Positions 35,479-44,536 of a stretch of DNA of 64,000 nt are shown here, piece by piece; position 1 is the stretch's first letter; every line of letters begins with the position of its first letter. A program made the position numbers and the translations under genes. The stretch covers positions 20,684 to 84,683 of the forward strand of contig MGOY01000031.1 of assembly GCA_001797275.1 (NCBI GenBank), given 5' to 3'. Below the pieces are notes generated by a model. That model made no database searches and was not told the DNA's origin. It saw only the letters and a program-made list of their open reading frames with translations. Source of the DNA: Clostridiales bacterium GWF2_38_85 (GTDB lineage Bacteria > Bacillota > Clostridia > Oscillospirales > CAG-382).

Positions 35479-37233
35479 TTATTGTTCGCTGGTTACTTCA
35501 GATTCTGTAACTGCATTGTTTTCTGCTTCGATTATTGAGTTGATTGTCATATAATCTTTTAATGTTGTTTTGTTAAGAATTCTGTATCCGAAGTAGGAAG
35601 ATTTTATATTGGATAAATCACTGCTCTTAACATAGCTTTCAACATTGAAGTATAACGCAGTTGCCGGCATTAGTTCAATCAACATTTTCTCCGCATCATG
35701 AAGAACCTGTGCGCGTTGTGTACGATCGGAAACATATACAACGCTGTCAATCAATGCATCGTAGTCATTATCCTGTAAACCGCTGTAATGCGGTGTAAAT
35801 GCATCAGCTTCAATGTCTATTGATACTTTGCATCCGCTGTAAAATTTCGCGAAAGGAGCAAGGAAACCAAATGCATCTGTTGTATTACCCATGATATCAA
35901 GAGCGATAACATCGAATTCTCTTAATGAAAGAGCATTTGTATAATTGATACCTGATTGTTCATTAAGAGTTACTGTAAATCCAAGCTCTTCCCAAACACT
36001 CTTTGCATATTCTGCAACCGTTTGTTCTATCGAATCAAAGTTACTCTTTTTATAGGTTATCGAAAAGCTACCGCTATTTACTCCGGCTTCCTTGAGAAGT
36101 GTTTTTGCTTGTTCAAGATTTGCGGTTGTTGAAATGAGATTTCCACCAACAGTTCTAAATTCGGTTTTATTATTTGTATCGAAAACACCGTGGGGAACAT
36201 ATCCTGTTGCAGGGACAACACCACGGCCGACAATATTAGCAATTTCGGTTCTATCAAGAGCTATTGAAAGTGCCTGTCTGACTTTCGCATCACTCAGCAA
36301 CTCGTTTGTTGTATTGAAAAAATAGGTGTATGAAGAAAGCATATTTTGGATTTCTAAATTGCTCTTATATTTTTCGTAGCCTTCTTTTGAAAAATCCCCA
36401 AGATAATAGAGATTGCCTTCATCGTATTGAGATTCTTGATAAGCTGCACCGTTTCCGCTGTTAGTCTTATACTCTATGATTATTTTATATGGTGTTACAT
36501 ATTTATTGAATGCGTCATCTTTTCCGATCCTATAATAAGCGGACCGCTCAAGAACAATTTTTGAATTGTAGTCCAAGGTCTGAACCTTGAATGGACCGTT
36601 TGTTACAATGGATGTGCTTTTAGATGTCCAGTTGGATTCATCCTTTAAAACAATAACCTCACGCAACGGAACAAGTCCAATGCAGGCTACTGTTTCGGCA
36701 AATAAGTTAATATCATATTCTGTTTCGAATGTTACTTCAAGCTCAAGGTCGCCGAGAGCAACCAATCCAAGGTCATCACTTGTCATAACACCGCTTTTAA
36801 CATTTTTTGCATTCTTTATTGGATAAAGAAGTGAAGCATATGGACTTTCGGTTTCGGGTTGAAGAATACGTTTCCATGCATAAACAATGTCGTCTGCGGA
36901 AACTGAAATTCCATCGCTCCATTTTGTTTCATTAAGCTCGAAAATCATTTTATACTGACCGTCGATTCTATCGACCTGACCGTACCAGCTCTTCGCCAGT
37001 GCGGGTTTAACATTACCTTTTTCGTCGATTGTAGTCAACGGTTCAAAAATCAAACCTAAGAATTTTGTGATGTCCGAATCAGTTTGCATTATTGAGGGAT
37101 CTAAACTTGTCGGATATGCACCTAAGTACATTTTAATAATAGGTCCTTTGTCATTCTCATCTCTTTGACAGCCTGCAAATATGCTAAGGCTCATCAGAAT
37201 AACAAGCACCAAAGCGATAACTTTTTTCATCAA
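35479..37233 (-). CDS. Second peptide-binding lipoprotein (family 5)
   Basis: 584 residues. The signal peptide ends in SIFAGC (Cys22). The mature part has YLGAYPTSLDPSIMQTDSD at the ligand-domain start and FELNETKWSDGISVSADDIVYAW. It closes the importer cluster from the opposite strand, with its own promoter. Two binding proteins for one importer suggest different peptide specificities, though it could serve another transporter. Confidence 0.9.
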   Translation of the reverse strand: MMKKVIALVLVILMSLSIFAGCQRDENDKGPIIKMYLGAYPTSLDPSIMQTDSDITKFLGLIFEPLTTIDEKGNVKPALAKSWYGQVDRIDGQYKMIFELNETKWSDGISVSADDIVYAWKRILQPETESPYASLLYPIKNAKNVKSGVMTSDDLGLVALGDLELEVTFETEYDINLFAETVACIGLVPLREVIVLKDESNWTSKSTSIVTNGPFKVQTLDYNSKIVLERSAYYRIGKDDAFNKYVTPYKIIIEYKTNSGNGAAYQESQYDEGNLYYLGDFSKEGYEKYKSNLEIQNMLSSYTYFFNTTNELLSDAKVRQALSIALDRTEIANIVGRGVVPATGYVPHGVFDTNNKTEFRTVGGNLISTTANLEQAKTLLKEAGVNSGSFSITYKKSNFDSIEQTVAEYAKSVWEELGFTVTLNEQSGINYTNALSLREFDVIALDIMGNTTDAFGFLAPFAKFYSGCKVSIDIEADAFTPHYSGLQDNDYDALIDSVVYVSDRTQRAQVLHDAEKMLIELMPATALYFNVESYVKSSDLSNIKSSYFGYRILNKTTLKDYMTINSIIEAENNAVTESEVTSEQ

Positions 37234-37304
37234 TTGTCATCCTTCCGCAAATATCTCAAATAGCTTAATTGGCACTGCTTTAAGAAACCAACACTGCTCT
37301 GCAT

Positions 37305-37333
37305 ATTATATCATGTTGATGAAAAATAATCAA
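37305..37333 (-). promoter_or_regulatory. Promoter of the second binding protein gene
   Basis: On the minus strand TTGATT (37333-37328), 17-base spacer, perfect TATAAT (37310-37305). Confidence 0.7.
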
Positions 37334-37415
37334 TGCTAAAAAATATATTCTTTTAATTGCACAAAAAACAATTACATTTTTGTAAAAAATGCACAAAAAC
37401 AACGTTTTGAATTTG

Positions 37416-37444
37416 TTGCAATAAAGCAAAAGATAGTGTATAAT
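37416..37444 (+). promoter_or_regulatory. Promoter of the gene at 37618
   Basis: TTGCAA at 37416-37421, 17-base spacer, perfect TATAAT at 37439-37444. The 170-base leader is AT-rich; nothing else is recognised in it. Confidence 0.65.
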
Positions 37445-37617
37445 TAGCTTATGAAGTCGTTGATTAATTGGGAATATCCTAAAATTTCAATCAATATAAT
37501 ACAAGATATATTTTTTATTAAAATTAAATAAATCGATATAAATTTCTCTACGATTTATTCAATAGCTCCTTATATTAACGAATTTTATAATACAACATTT
37601 ATATGAGGTTTTCGGAT

Positions 37618-38064
37618 ATGATTGTTATTAACACAAATGGATCAATAGATTTTATTAAAAAAAATTTTGATTACATGACATCAGAGGCATATTATGCAGG
37701 AAGTGATGATTTTCTTGATGTTGTTTTCACTGGACACAGAACAAAAAACAGATTATTTCTGATTCATAAACCACCGAAAATCCGTTCAACATTTACAACT
37801 GTTTTTCGTGGCAAAATAGTCGCGACCGAAGACGGATGTAAAATTACGGGCAGATTGACGAAAAGAATCGCTGATTATATTTTATTTTTTATTGTTACAG
37901 CAATGATATTATTTTTTTCAAAAGAGATTATGAAAATCAGTTATAATACAGGTTTAGTGTTAGCATTGGTTTGGGGTGCTGTAATGTTATATTTTCTGTT
38001 TCCGACACCAAATGTAAAAAGAAAGTATGAAGACTTCCTGAAAAGAATAATAAAGGGTTATTAA
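37618..38064 (+). CDS. Small membrane protein, function unknown
   Basis: About 148 residues. A soluble basic N-terminal part of about 85 residues (with FFGKIVATEDG-like strands) is followed by two membrane helices (about 88-105 and 112-130) and a short basic tail. No family is recognised. The ATG at 37618 is nine bases after GAGG; an ATG at 37603 overlaps that site. It is a single gene with its own promoter and terminator. Confidence 0.65.
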   Translation: MIVINTNGSIDFIKKNFDYMTSEAYYAGSDDFLDVVFTGHRTKNRLFLIHKPPKIRSTFTTVFRGKIVATEDGCKITGRLTKRIADYILFFIVTAMILFFSKEIMKISYNTGLVLALVWGAVMLYFLFPTPNVKRKYEDFLKRIIKGY

Positions 38065-38071
38065 ATCGATT

Positions 38072-38104
38072 ACCATCGGATCTTTATGCCGATGGTTTTA
38101 TTTT
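38072..38104 (+). terminator. Terminator of the small membrane protein gene
   Basis: ACCATCGG / CCGATGGT stem followed by TTTATTTTATTTT. Confidence 0.8.
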
Positions 38105-38219
38105 ATTTTCTGATTATTAACAATAATTACATATAAAGAGTGAATTAAAACATTACAGAGAGTAAATGATATATACAAACAGAAGTCAAAATATTATCTT
38201 CGGAAGGAAAGTAGTTTAT

Positions 38220-39542
38220 ATGAAAAAGTTGCGTATAACAGCATTTTTGCTTGCTCTTTGTATGATTTTTGCGGGTAGTGTCTGTGCAGCGGACATCTCG
38301 CCATCAATTTCTGTAATCAGACAGCATTCAACTTTGACAAAATGCGGCATATCCGGTAGTGATATATCCTTCACTGTTTCTGATTTCGAAAATACTCTCG
38401 GAATCAAGGGTTTGAAATATATAACGATTACCGAACTGCCGGTCATAGAACAGGGGGTATTGAAGCTCGGGGGTATTGATATAATCGAAAATCAGACTAT
38501 CCCACGCAGCAGTATTCCGTTTGTCAAATTTGTACCAAAACAATCGGAGACAGCATATGCTGCCAATTTTGCATTCACCAGTACCGCAAGCGGCTGGGAA
38601 GACATGGATGTAAAGTGTGTCATAAATGTTCTTCCGACTATAAACTTTTCGCCTATAGCGGGGGGCTGCACATTCGAAACAGTGCAGGGAGTCGCAGCCA
38701 TTGATACTCTTGCAGCATATGATCCCGACAGCGATACAATGGTTTTTGAGATTACCTCATATCCCAAAAACGGCACGCTGACACTTGTTGATGCGACTGC
38801 AGGAAGTTTTGTTTATACACCAAAGGACAAATATAAGGGAAAAGACGCATTCAAGTATAAAGTCACGGATGTATATGGAAATATTTCAAAGGAAGCAACA
38901 GCTGAAATTCAGGTTGATAAAAACGTAGCACAATTAGTTTATGCTGATATGCAGGGGCATTGGGCTCATTCTGCAGCAATAAAGCTTGCTGGACTGGGAA
39001 TTGCCTGTCATGAAGAAATTGCAGGGGTATATTACTTTGAGCCTGAAAAGGCGATGAGCAGAGGCAATTTTGCTGTTATGCTTTTAATGGCAGCGAGTTA
39101 CGGCGATAAACTTGAACCTGTTTCTTCAACAGGATTCGCAGATGATGATTTAATACCTGTTTCTCAGAAAGCATATATTGCACTTGCAAAGGAACTTGGT
39201 ATTGTTACGCCTAAGCTGGGTGAAGATGGGAAAGCATATCTTCAACCAAATGCTGAATTAACAAGGGCAGAAGCAGCGGTTATGATCAGCAAGTTGTTGA
39301 ATCTCGAGAGCAATGCGAGTCTTGCTACCTTCTCGGACAGTGAAACAATTCCTGCTGAAGCGGTAAAATATATTGCAGCACTCTATGAAGAAGGTATAAT
39401 GAGCGGAGTTGACAAGACAACAATGGCACCAAACGAAATATTTGACCGAGCACAGACTGCAGCTGTTTTAGTCCGTGTAATAGAATATCTTGATGAAAAA
39501 GATGATAGCGGTGGAATTTTGTCTTGGTTCGGTTTAAGATAA
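38220..39542 (+). CDS. S-layer homology domain surface protein
   Basis: About 440 residues. Signal peptide 1-23, an N-terminal strand-rich part, then a cadherin-like/tandem-type module (about 150-245, AYDPDSDTMVFEITSYPKNG and FVYTPKDKYKGKDAFKYKV). Three SLH repeats follow (ADMQGHWAHSAAIKLAGLGI; then YLQPNAELTRAEAAVMISKLL; then MAPNEIFDRAQTAAVLVRV). SLH repeats bind pyruvylated wall polymers and hold the protein on the surface. GGAAGGAAAG precedes the ATG at 38220; the frame is open 54 bases further upstream. Confidence 0.88.
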   Translation: MKKLRITAFLLALCMIFAGSVCAADISPSISVIRQHSTLTKCGISGSDISFTVSDFENTLGIKGLKYITITELPVIEQGVLKLGGIDIIENQTIPRSSIPFVKFVPKQSETAYAANFAFTSTASGWEDMDVKCVINVLPTINFSPIAGGCTFETVQGVAAIDTLAAYDPDSDTMVFEITSYPKNGTLTLVDATAGSFVYTPKDKYKGKDAFKYKVTDVYGNISKEATAEIQVDKNVAQLVYADMQGHWAHSAAIKLAGLGIACHEEIAGVYYFEPEKAMSRGNFAVMLLMAASYGDKLEPVSSTGFADDDLIPVSQKAYIALAKELGIVTPKLGEDGKAYLQPNAELTRAEAAVMISKLLNLESNASLATFSDSETIPAEAVKYIAALYEEGIMSGVDKTTMAPNEIFDRAQTAAVLVRVIEYLDEKDDSGGILSWFGLR

Positions 39543-39552
39543 ACTAATTTTA

Positions 39553-39586
39553 AGCGATGGGTTTTGATCCATCGCTTTTCTTTTTG
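39553..39586 (+). terminator. Terminator of the SLH gene
   Basis: AGCGATGG / CCATCGCT stem with an 8-base loop followed by TTTCTTTTTG. Confidence 0.8.
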
Positions 39587-39663
39587 CAATTATTGACTTA
39601 TTACTTCACGTGTGGTAAACTAAACATATAAAGAAAAACAGAATAAAAAGAGGAGGAATAATT

Positions 39664-40521
39664 TTGAATACTCAGAAAATTGACTTTTCTGCAAAAAGGA
39701 AACCCTCCAGGGCAACATATTATTCATATCTTGTTTTACTTTTGATTTTTCTTGGGCTGATTGCTTTTCTTGCAATTAAAATTTGGGCAACGGGTTTTAT
39801 CGGCAAACCGCAATATGTTTCACGCCAGGAGATTATAACAATTATCGTATATTCGCTGGCACTGTTTGTTCCAATATTATTAAACCCGTTTATGACTAAG
39901 TTGAAAAATTATATCAAGCTGACTGTTGTACTCGGGACAATATGTATTGTTTTCGTGGTTGTGCAATCAATCTGGTATAGTTTCAACTTCAACTTCAAAA
40001 TTTTTTTTAATGATGTTATCTGGATTCTTATTTTATTTGGGATTGACAGGTTGATATACATTTTTCTCGACACATCAAATCCAATAATTCAAAAAATTCA
40101 TGATAAGAATAACAAAGTACAGGGTAATATCAAAGAGCCAAAGATATATTTTGTAACACTGTTGATTTCAACTGTGTTATTCGCGGCATTAACAGTTTTC
40201 GTTATAATTAAAACAATATCGAATGATGGCAGCTATTCAATATTACTTTCGGTAACAATTCCATTCCTTGTCTTGAGTATAATGGAATATATATTTCGGT
40301 GGAAAGCTAACAGAAAAAGCATAATACTGATAACTCAAGCAAGTACTTCTGTTGTTATTTACATAACAATATCAATTTATTATAATATTCATAATGAAAA
40401 AATCGGAGATATACTGTATAATGAAGTCATGTCAAGCGATTTTATTGGCATGATAGTATATGGGATGTTTATCAGCTGGACAATATTATCCTATCTTGAC
40501 GGTATTAGAAAACAGAATTAA
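39664..40521 (+). CDS. Polytopic membrane protein, function unknown
   Basis: 285 residues with about eight hydrophobic helices in two halves, joined by a polar loop near residue 150 (DKNNKVQGNIKEPK). No transporter motif is recognised. The start is a TTG preceded by GAGGAGGAA at 39651-39659. It is a single gene with its own terminator. Confidence 0.65.
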   Translation: MNTQKIDFSAKRKPSRATYYSYLVLLLIFLGLIAFLAIKIWATGFIGKPQYVSRQEIITIIVYSLALFVPILLNPFMTKLKNYIKLTVVLGTICIVFVVVQSIWYSFNFNFKIFFNDVIWILILFGIDRLIYIFLDTSNPIIQKIHDKNNKVQGNIKEPKIYFVTLLISTVLFAALTVFVIIKTISNDGSYSILLSVTIPFLVLSIMEYIFRWKANRKSIILITQASTSVVIYITISIYYNIHNEKIGDILYNEVMSSDFIGMIVYGMFISWTILSYLDGIRKQN

Positions 40522-40538
40522 AACATGATCAAAACAAT

Positions 40539-40571
40539 AGCGATGCAGATTTAGTTGCATCGCTTTTTTAT
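40539..40571 (+). terminator. Terminator of the membrane protein gene
   Basis: AGCGATGCA / TGCATCGCT stem followed by TTTTTTATG. Confidence 0.8.
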
Positions 40572-40737
40572 GATTTTTTTGAAGACCATAATTATTATCG
40601 ATTATGATATTAGCAGGTATGATTTTGAAAGCAGACTGCCTAAAATTAATCCTGCAATGTAAATCAACTTTTTCAATTTCTATAAAAAATAAGTAAAAAC
40701 TATTTAAAGATTTCCTATCTGTTTGATTTGTAATTTA

Positions 40738-41088
40738 TTATTCCATCATTCCGCCTTCAACATAACTAACTGGGAGAATGAACATTATTCCGGTATTCGG
40801 TTTTGAAAGATCACCGACAACATTTCTTATAACACTGCGTGCAACAGGAACTTTACTTTCATCAAGCACCATAAATATAGTTCTGCTGTCAACTATATCA
40901 TCAGATAGCATAGCGCGAAGCGATGCAATGATATAACTATCATCTTTATTACTTGCAAGTGTATGTGCCATGCCTGTGGTATTGATGATTGTAGCACCTT
41001 TTATCCCTGCTGCATTAAACTCAATAAGTAGGGTTTCAAGTACTTCAACTTTGTTCAAAACAAGAACTAATAGTTGTGTATTTTTCAT
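40738..41088 (-). CDS. PII-like (P-II/CutA-fold) regulatory protein
   Basis: 116 residues. Start NTQLLVLVLNKVEVLETLLIEF, then GIKGATIINTTGM and the C-terminal GIMFILPVSYVEGG. This is the alpha/beta ferredoxin-like pattern of PII-related proteins, which form trimers and bind nucleotides or metal-linked signals. The classical T-loop Tyr region of GlnB is not obvious, so a PII-like rather than a true nitrogen-signal protein is meant. It lies 31 bases downstream of mgtC in the same operon. Confidence 0.65.
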   Translation of the reverse strand: MKNTQLLVLVLNKVEVLETLLIEFNAAGIKGATIINTTGMAHTLASNKDDSYIIASLRAMLSDDIVDSRTIFMVLDESKVPVARSVIRNVVGDLSKPNTGIMFILPVSYVEGGMME

Positions 41089-41119
41089 TTAAGTAAAATC
41101 CTTTCTTTTGTAATATATT

Positions 41120-41836
41120 TTATTCGTTTTCGTCAGAAGTTTCTTTGAGTGATGCAGAAATTATGCAGCTTTGCTTCATCAGATTAACCATTGTGGTATT
41201 ATTGTCAACATTGTTCTCCATTATTACTCCAAGAGATAGGGCAATTGTATCGTCTTCCCCGTTTGCTGAGTTAAAGCTGACCGAGTCTATATCAATAGAC
41301 CATGAGGAAAGTAGATTTGTTATGTATTCAATATCATTGCGGCTCTTTAGCTTTATTTTGAGAACTGCGGTTCCGCAATGTCTCTTTTTATAGGATCTAT
41401 TTATCTTTCTGAAAAGAGTCATTGTAATAAATATAGCAATAAAGGCAATAACTGCACCGCTATAGAAACCGGCACCAATTGCAAGTCCCATAATAGCATT
41501 AGCCCAAAGTCCGGCAGCTGTTGTTACTCCTCTGATATGACCTGCACCAAATATAATTGTACCTGCACCAAGGAAACCGATACCGCTGATAACCTGAGCA
41601 GCTAATCTCGCAGGGTCGGTGTTGTATGCTTCTGACATATATATACCAATCATCATAGCCAATGCGCTTGCAAGACTAACTAAGATATGTGTTCTGAATC
41701 CGGCAGGATGTCGCTTGCTCTCACGGTCAAGGCCTATAACTCCGGAAAAGACTATCGCCATAATTATGCGAAGCAGAATCGACCAGATATTCAGTTCTGT
41801 AAAAGTATTGTTGAAAAAATCAATAAAGCTTTGCAT
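41120..41836 (-). CDS. MgtC/SapB-family membrane protein
   Basis: About 238 residues. The N-terminal membrane half has the family motif region SGVIGLDRESKRHPAGFRTHILVSLASAL and GFLGAGTII. The C-terminal ACT-like domain starts near residue 160. MgtC proteins are linked to survival at low magnesium and to membrane potential; the exact activity is unsettled. The ATG at 41836 is chosen because AAGGA abuts the upstream ATG at 41848. It is followed by the PII-like gene. Confidence 0.88.
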   Translation of the reverse strand: MQSFIDFFNNTFTELNIWSILLRIIMAIVFSGVIGLDRESKRHPAGFRTHILVSLASALAMMIGIYMSEAYNTDPARLAAQVISGIGFLGAGTIIFGAGHIRGVTTAAGLWANAIMGLAIGAGFYSGAVIAFIAIFITMTLFRKINRSYKKRHCGTAVLKIKLKSRNDIEYITNLLSSWSIDIDSVSFNSANGEDDTIALSLGVIMENNVDNNTTMVNLMKQSCIISASLKETSDENE

Positions 41837-41947
41837 AAATAACCCCATCCTTAAATATATTTTAAATTAAAAATTATTACAATAGTTTTCTGGTGAAAAA
41901 TTATAATTTCTAAATTATTTTGAAAAATTGAATCAAGATTCGTTTAT

Positions 41948-42053
41948 TATATTAAACTAACAAATGAATATTGATTTGATCATTCGATAAGAAACCGAAA
42001 ATCATAGATTTTTTATCGAATGGATGATGTAATTCATTTGTTGGTTTAATATA
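41948..42053. repeat. Palindromic repeat, copy D
   Basis: 106 bp. Outer arms TATATTAAACTAACAAATGA and TCATTTGTTGGTTTAATATA pair almost perfectly. The inner stem CATTCGATAAGAAA / TTTTTTATCGAATG pairs with one mismatch. It sits between the mgtC leader and the end of the amidohydrolase gene and may act as a transcript end for the latter. Confidence 0.85.
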
Positions 42054-42082
42054 GTTTAACAGTATAATCACAAAGCTGAGAT

Positions 42083-42877
42083 TTATTCAAGATTAAACAA
42101 ATGCTTTGCGTTTGCATAATATATTTTATTTTTTTCCTCTTCATTTAATGCCAACCTGTCAAAAAGTATAAATGCTTCATATGTAGATCTGAGAGGGTAG
42201 TCGCTGCCAAACATAATTCTGTCGACACCATGGCATCTGATTTGATTCAAAACGTGTTCTTCCGACAAAAGCGGTAATGCATCCGAAGTATCCATATAAA
42301 CATTGGTACCGTAAAGAACCTTTTCGGCTTCACCCCATGCACGATATCCGCCCATGTGAGCAGCAATCACTGTCAACTCAGGTACTTTGTTGATCACATT
42401 ATAAAGTCTTGTTGGTGAAGATGCATCGGTGTTTTCGTCCCCGACATGAAACAAAATCGGAAGACCAAGTTCAGCTGCAATCTTATAAAGCGGTAGCATT
42501 TCAGGCATATCAATATTAAAATGCTGAAAGTCGGGATGCAGCTTTAATCCCTTCGCACCTTCAGCTTTTATCCTGACAAGCTCTGCTTCCATGTTTTCGC
42601 CCAGTGGGTGAATTGAGCAGAGAGGTATGAATTTTGGGTTGAGCTTTGCTTCTTCCAGAATCCTGTTGTTTCCGCTTGCAACGTTTTCGGGTTTTAATGC
42701 TGCTGATGAAATAATAAAGTATTTGACATCGATTATTTTTGCCTTCTCAAGCAGCATGTTGACTGTACCGTTGCATTCCATGTTTATGCCGTAATAATTG
42801 CCAACTGTGTCGGTTGCACGTTGCGCGACCTTATCGGGAAACACATGAACATGGGTATCTATAATCTTCCTTGACAT
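42083..42877 (-). CDS. Amidohydrolase-family metal-dependent hydrolase
   Basis: 264 residues, TIM barrel of the amidohydrolase_2/ACMSD-like group. Metal ligands appear in DTHVHVFP at the start, GLKLHPDFQ, LFHVGDE, VIAAHMGG and the final FGSDYPLRS. Members are decarboxylases or hydrolases of aromatic or sugar acids; the substrate is unknown. It is a single gene on the minus strand, between a long terminator hairpin and repeat copy D. Confidence 0.82.
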   Translation of the reverse strand: MSRKIIDTHVHVFPDKVAQRATDTVGNYYGINMECNGTVNMLLEKAKIIDVKYFIISSAALKPENVASGNNRILEEAKLNPKFIPLCSIHPLGENMEAELVRIKAEGAKGLKLHPDFQHFNIDMPEMLPLYKIAAELGLPILFHVGDENTDASSPTRLYNVINKVPELTVIAAHMGGYRAWGEAEKVLYGTNVYMDTSDALPLLSEEHVLNQIRCHGVDRIMFGSDYPLRSTYEAFILFDRLALNEEEKNKIYYANAKHLFNLE

Positions 42878-42942
42878 CGGATTTAGTTTTTCCTTCTTTC
42901 AAAATGAAAGTAATATTATTTTACATAATGCAAATTAGTATA

Positions 42943-43020
42943 AAAAGCCAAAGGAGTGCACCATAAAGAATGTTAATAATTCTTTGCATTCTTCTGGGTG
43001 CTTTGCAACCTCTGGCTTTT
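42943..43020 (-). terminator. Long nested hairpin (terminator of the efp unit)
   Basis: Nested stems are AAAAGCCA / TGGCTTTT, then AGG / CCT, GCACC / GGTGC and AAAGAAT / ATTCTTT. In the leftward direction it ends in TTTTTA. It is far longer than a usual terminator and could be a processed RNA end. Confidence 0.6.
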
Positions 43021-43135
43021 AAATATGAAATCAATAAAAGAATTTTGATTTTATTATGCTATATAAGCCGTAAAGTAAAGGTTTTTATATAATAGTTAAC
43101 ATAATTCATTTGTTGTTTTCATATAAAATTTTGCT

Positions 43136-43606
43136 TTAGCTTTTTTTCTCGTCTTCTGCTGCTTCGTCGACTTTTATCATCTCGAAGCAGTGCGGGCATA
43201 CGATTTCATCATCTTCAAAGGAGTTGTCGATGTAGACATCTTCTCCACAATGAGGGCATTCGAGTGCGCGAAATTCGGTAGCTTCATCATCCTCATCTTC
43301 GTCCTCATTGTCATATTCATCATCGTCTTCTTCGTCTTCATCTTCGCAGCAGCATTCGTCATCATCGCAACATTCACATTCATCTGCTCCGTAAACGACT
43401 TCTTCAACAGCACCGAGATCTGCATCAAGTTCATCAAGATAATCGTTTACAACTGCATTTTCGTCGTCGAGGTCAAGCACAGAATCAGCAATCTCACTTA
43501 GTAGATCAATTATTGCGGTAAACAGCTTACCCTCTTTAGTTGTGGTGTCATATTCCATACCTTCCATTAAACCTTTGAGGTATGCGGACTTTTCAGCAAT
43601 ATTCAT
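43136..43606 (-). CDS. CD1247-type acidic zinc-ribbon protein
   Basis: About 156 residues. The N-terminal MNIAEKSAYLKGLMEGMEYD helix is the CD1247 N-terminal domain found widely in Clostridia. A very acidic middle with a CECCDDDECCC cluster follows, then a CPHC...CPHC zinc ribbon near the end. Function unknown; a nucleic-acid or metal-related role is a guess. AAAGGA before the ATG at 43606 decides the start. It lies directly downstream of efp. Confidence 0.82.
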   Translation of the reverse strand: MNIAEKSAYLKGLMEGMEYDTTTKEGKLFTAIIDLLSEIADSVLDLDDENAVVNDYLDELDADLGAVEEVVYGADECECCDDDECCCEDEDEEDDDEYDNEDEDEDDEATEFRALECPHCGEDVYIDNSFEDDEIVCPHCFEMIKVDEAAEDEKKS

Positions 43607-43647
43607 AAGCTTTCCTTTCCGGTCTGTACTTTCAGACCTCTGCAATT

Positions 43648-44205
43648 TTAAACTCTTTCCAAATACTCACCCGTACGGGTATCTATTTTTAATACATCGC
43701 CTTCATTGACGAACATTGGGACCTTAATTGTTGCACCTGTTTCAAGTTTTGCAGATTTGGTTGCATTTGTTGCGGTATCACCCTTGAAACCGGGATCGGT
43801 TTCGGTAACCTCAAGCTCAACGAACATAGGGGGTTCGACAGCAAAAACATTGCCTTTGAAGGATGCTATCTTGCAGTTCATGTTTTCTTTGACAAATTTG
43901 AAATTGTCGTCCATGCTGGTTGAATTGATGGGCATCTGTTCGAAGGTTTCCATATCCATGAAGTAATACAACTCACCGTCACTGTACAGATACTGCATTT
44001 CCTTGCGTTCAACATGAGCTGCCGGAAACTTGTCTGTCGGGTTGAAGGTACGCTCAACTACTGAGCCTGAAATAACATTCCTTAATTTTGTGCGAACAAA
44101 GGCAGCGCCTTTTCCGGGTTTAACATGCTGAAACTCTATAATTTGCATTACATTGCCATCCATCTCAAAGGTTATCCCGTTTCTGAAATCGCCTGCTATT
44201 ACCAT
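43648..44205 (-). CDS. efp: Elongation factor P
   Basis: 185 residues, the standard length. It has the KOW-like N-terminal domain with PGKG (the tip lysine at about 32) and the two OB domains, ending in [16 protein letters not shown] helps the ribosome through proline runs. It has its own promoter and a GTGAGGGA ribosome site; the CD1247-type gene follows. Confidence 0.97.
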   Translation of the reverse strand: MVIAGDFRNGITFEMDGNVMQIIEFQHVKPGKGAAFVRTKLRNVISGSVVERTFNPTDKFPAAHVERKEMQYLYSDGELYYFMDMETFEQMPINSTSMDDNFKFVKENMNCKIASFKGNVFAVEPPMFVELEVTETDPGFKGDTATNATKSAKLETGATIKVPMFVNEGDVLKIDTRTGEYLERV

Positions 44206-44272
44206 ATAATTCCCTCACTTTTGTGCATTTATGCATCTATATTATGTATCAGAATAAATTTTTGTACTCTAT

Positions 44273-44301
44273 ATTATACAACATAAATCATTGATTTGCA
44301 A
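44273..44301 (-). promoter_or_regulatory. Promoter of efp
   Basis: On the minus strand TTGCAA (44301-44296), 17-base spacer, perfect TATAAT (44278-44273). Confidence 0.7.
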
Positions 44302-44360
44302 GTATTATTTTAATACACTTATAAAAACATACACAAATTTTTATCGATTAATCTAATAAT

Positions 44361-44525
44361 TTAAGATTTAATACAGAATCCTAACCATCTTCCGTCAATA
44401 TCCTCAATTATAAATTCTTTATTATGATAATCGGTGTCAAACAAAGAGCGGACAATATTAACTCCCTTGTACATGAATTCTTTTTGAATCGGGAATATAC
44501 AGTGAGACATATATAGTTTACTCAT
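44361..44525 (-). CDS. 54-residue VOC/glyoxalase-like small protein or fragment
   Basis: An ORF of 54 codons follows pepQ after 11 bases, with AAGGA before the ATG. The end of the product, EFIIEDIDGRWLGFC, resembles the last strand of vicinal-oxygen-chelate (glyoxalase) domains, which are normally about 120 residues. It may be the trimmed remnant of such a gene or a genuine small protein. Confidence 0.5.
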   Translation of the reverse strand: MSKLYMSHCIFPIQKEFMYKGVNIVRSLFDTDYHNKEFIIEDIDGRWLGFCIKS

Positions 44526-44536
44526 TTTTCATTTCC

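Noticed and set aside
43177..43437. 86-codon Met/Lys-rich frame inside the CD1247-type gene
   Set aside because: It is the out-of-frame reading of an acidic GAT/GAA-rich segment; the other frame has a zinc ribbon and a ribosome site.
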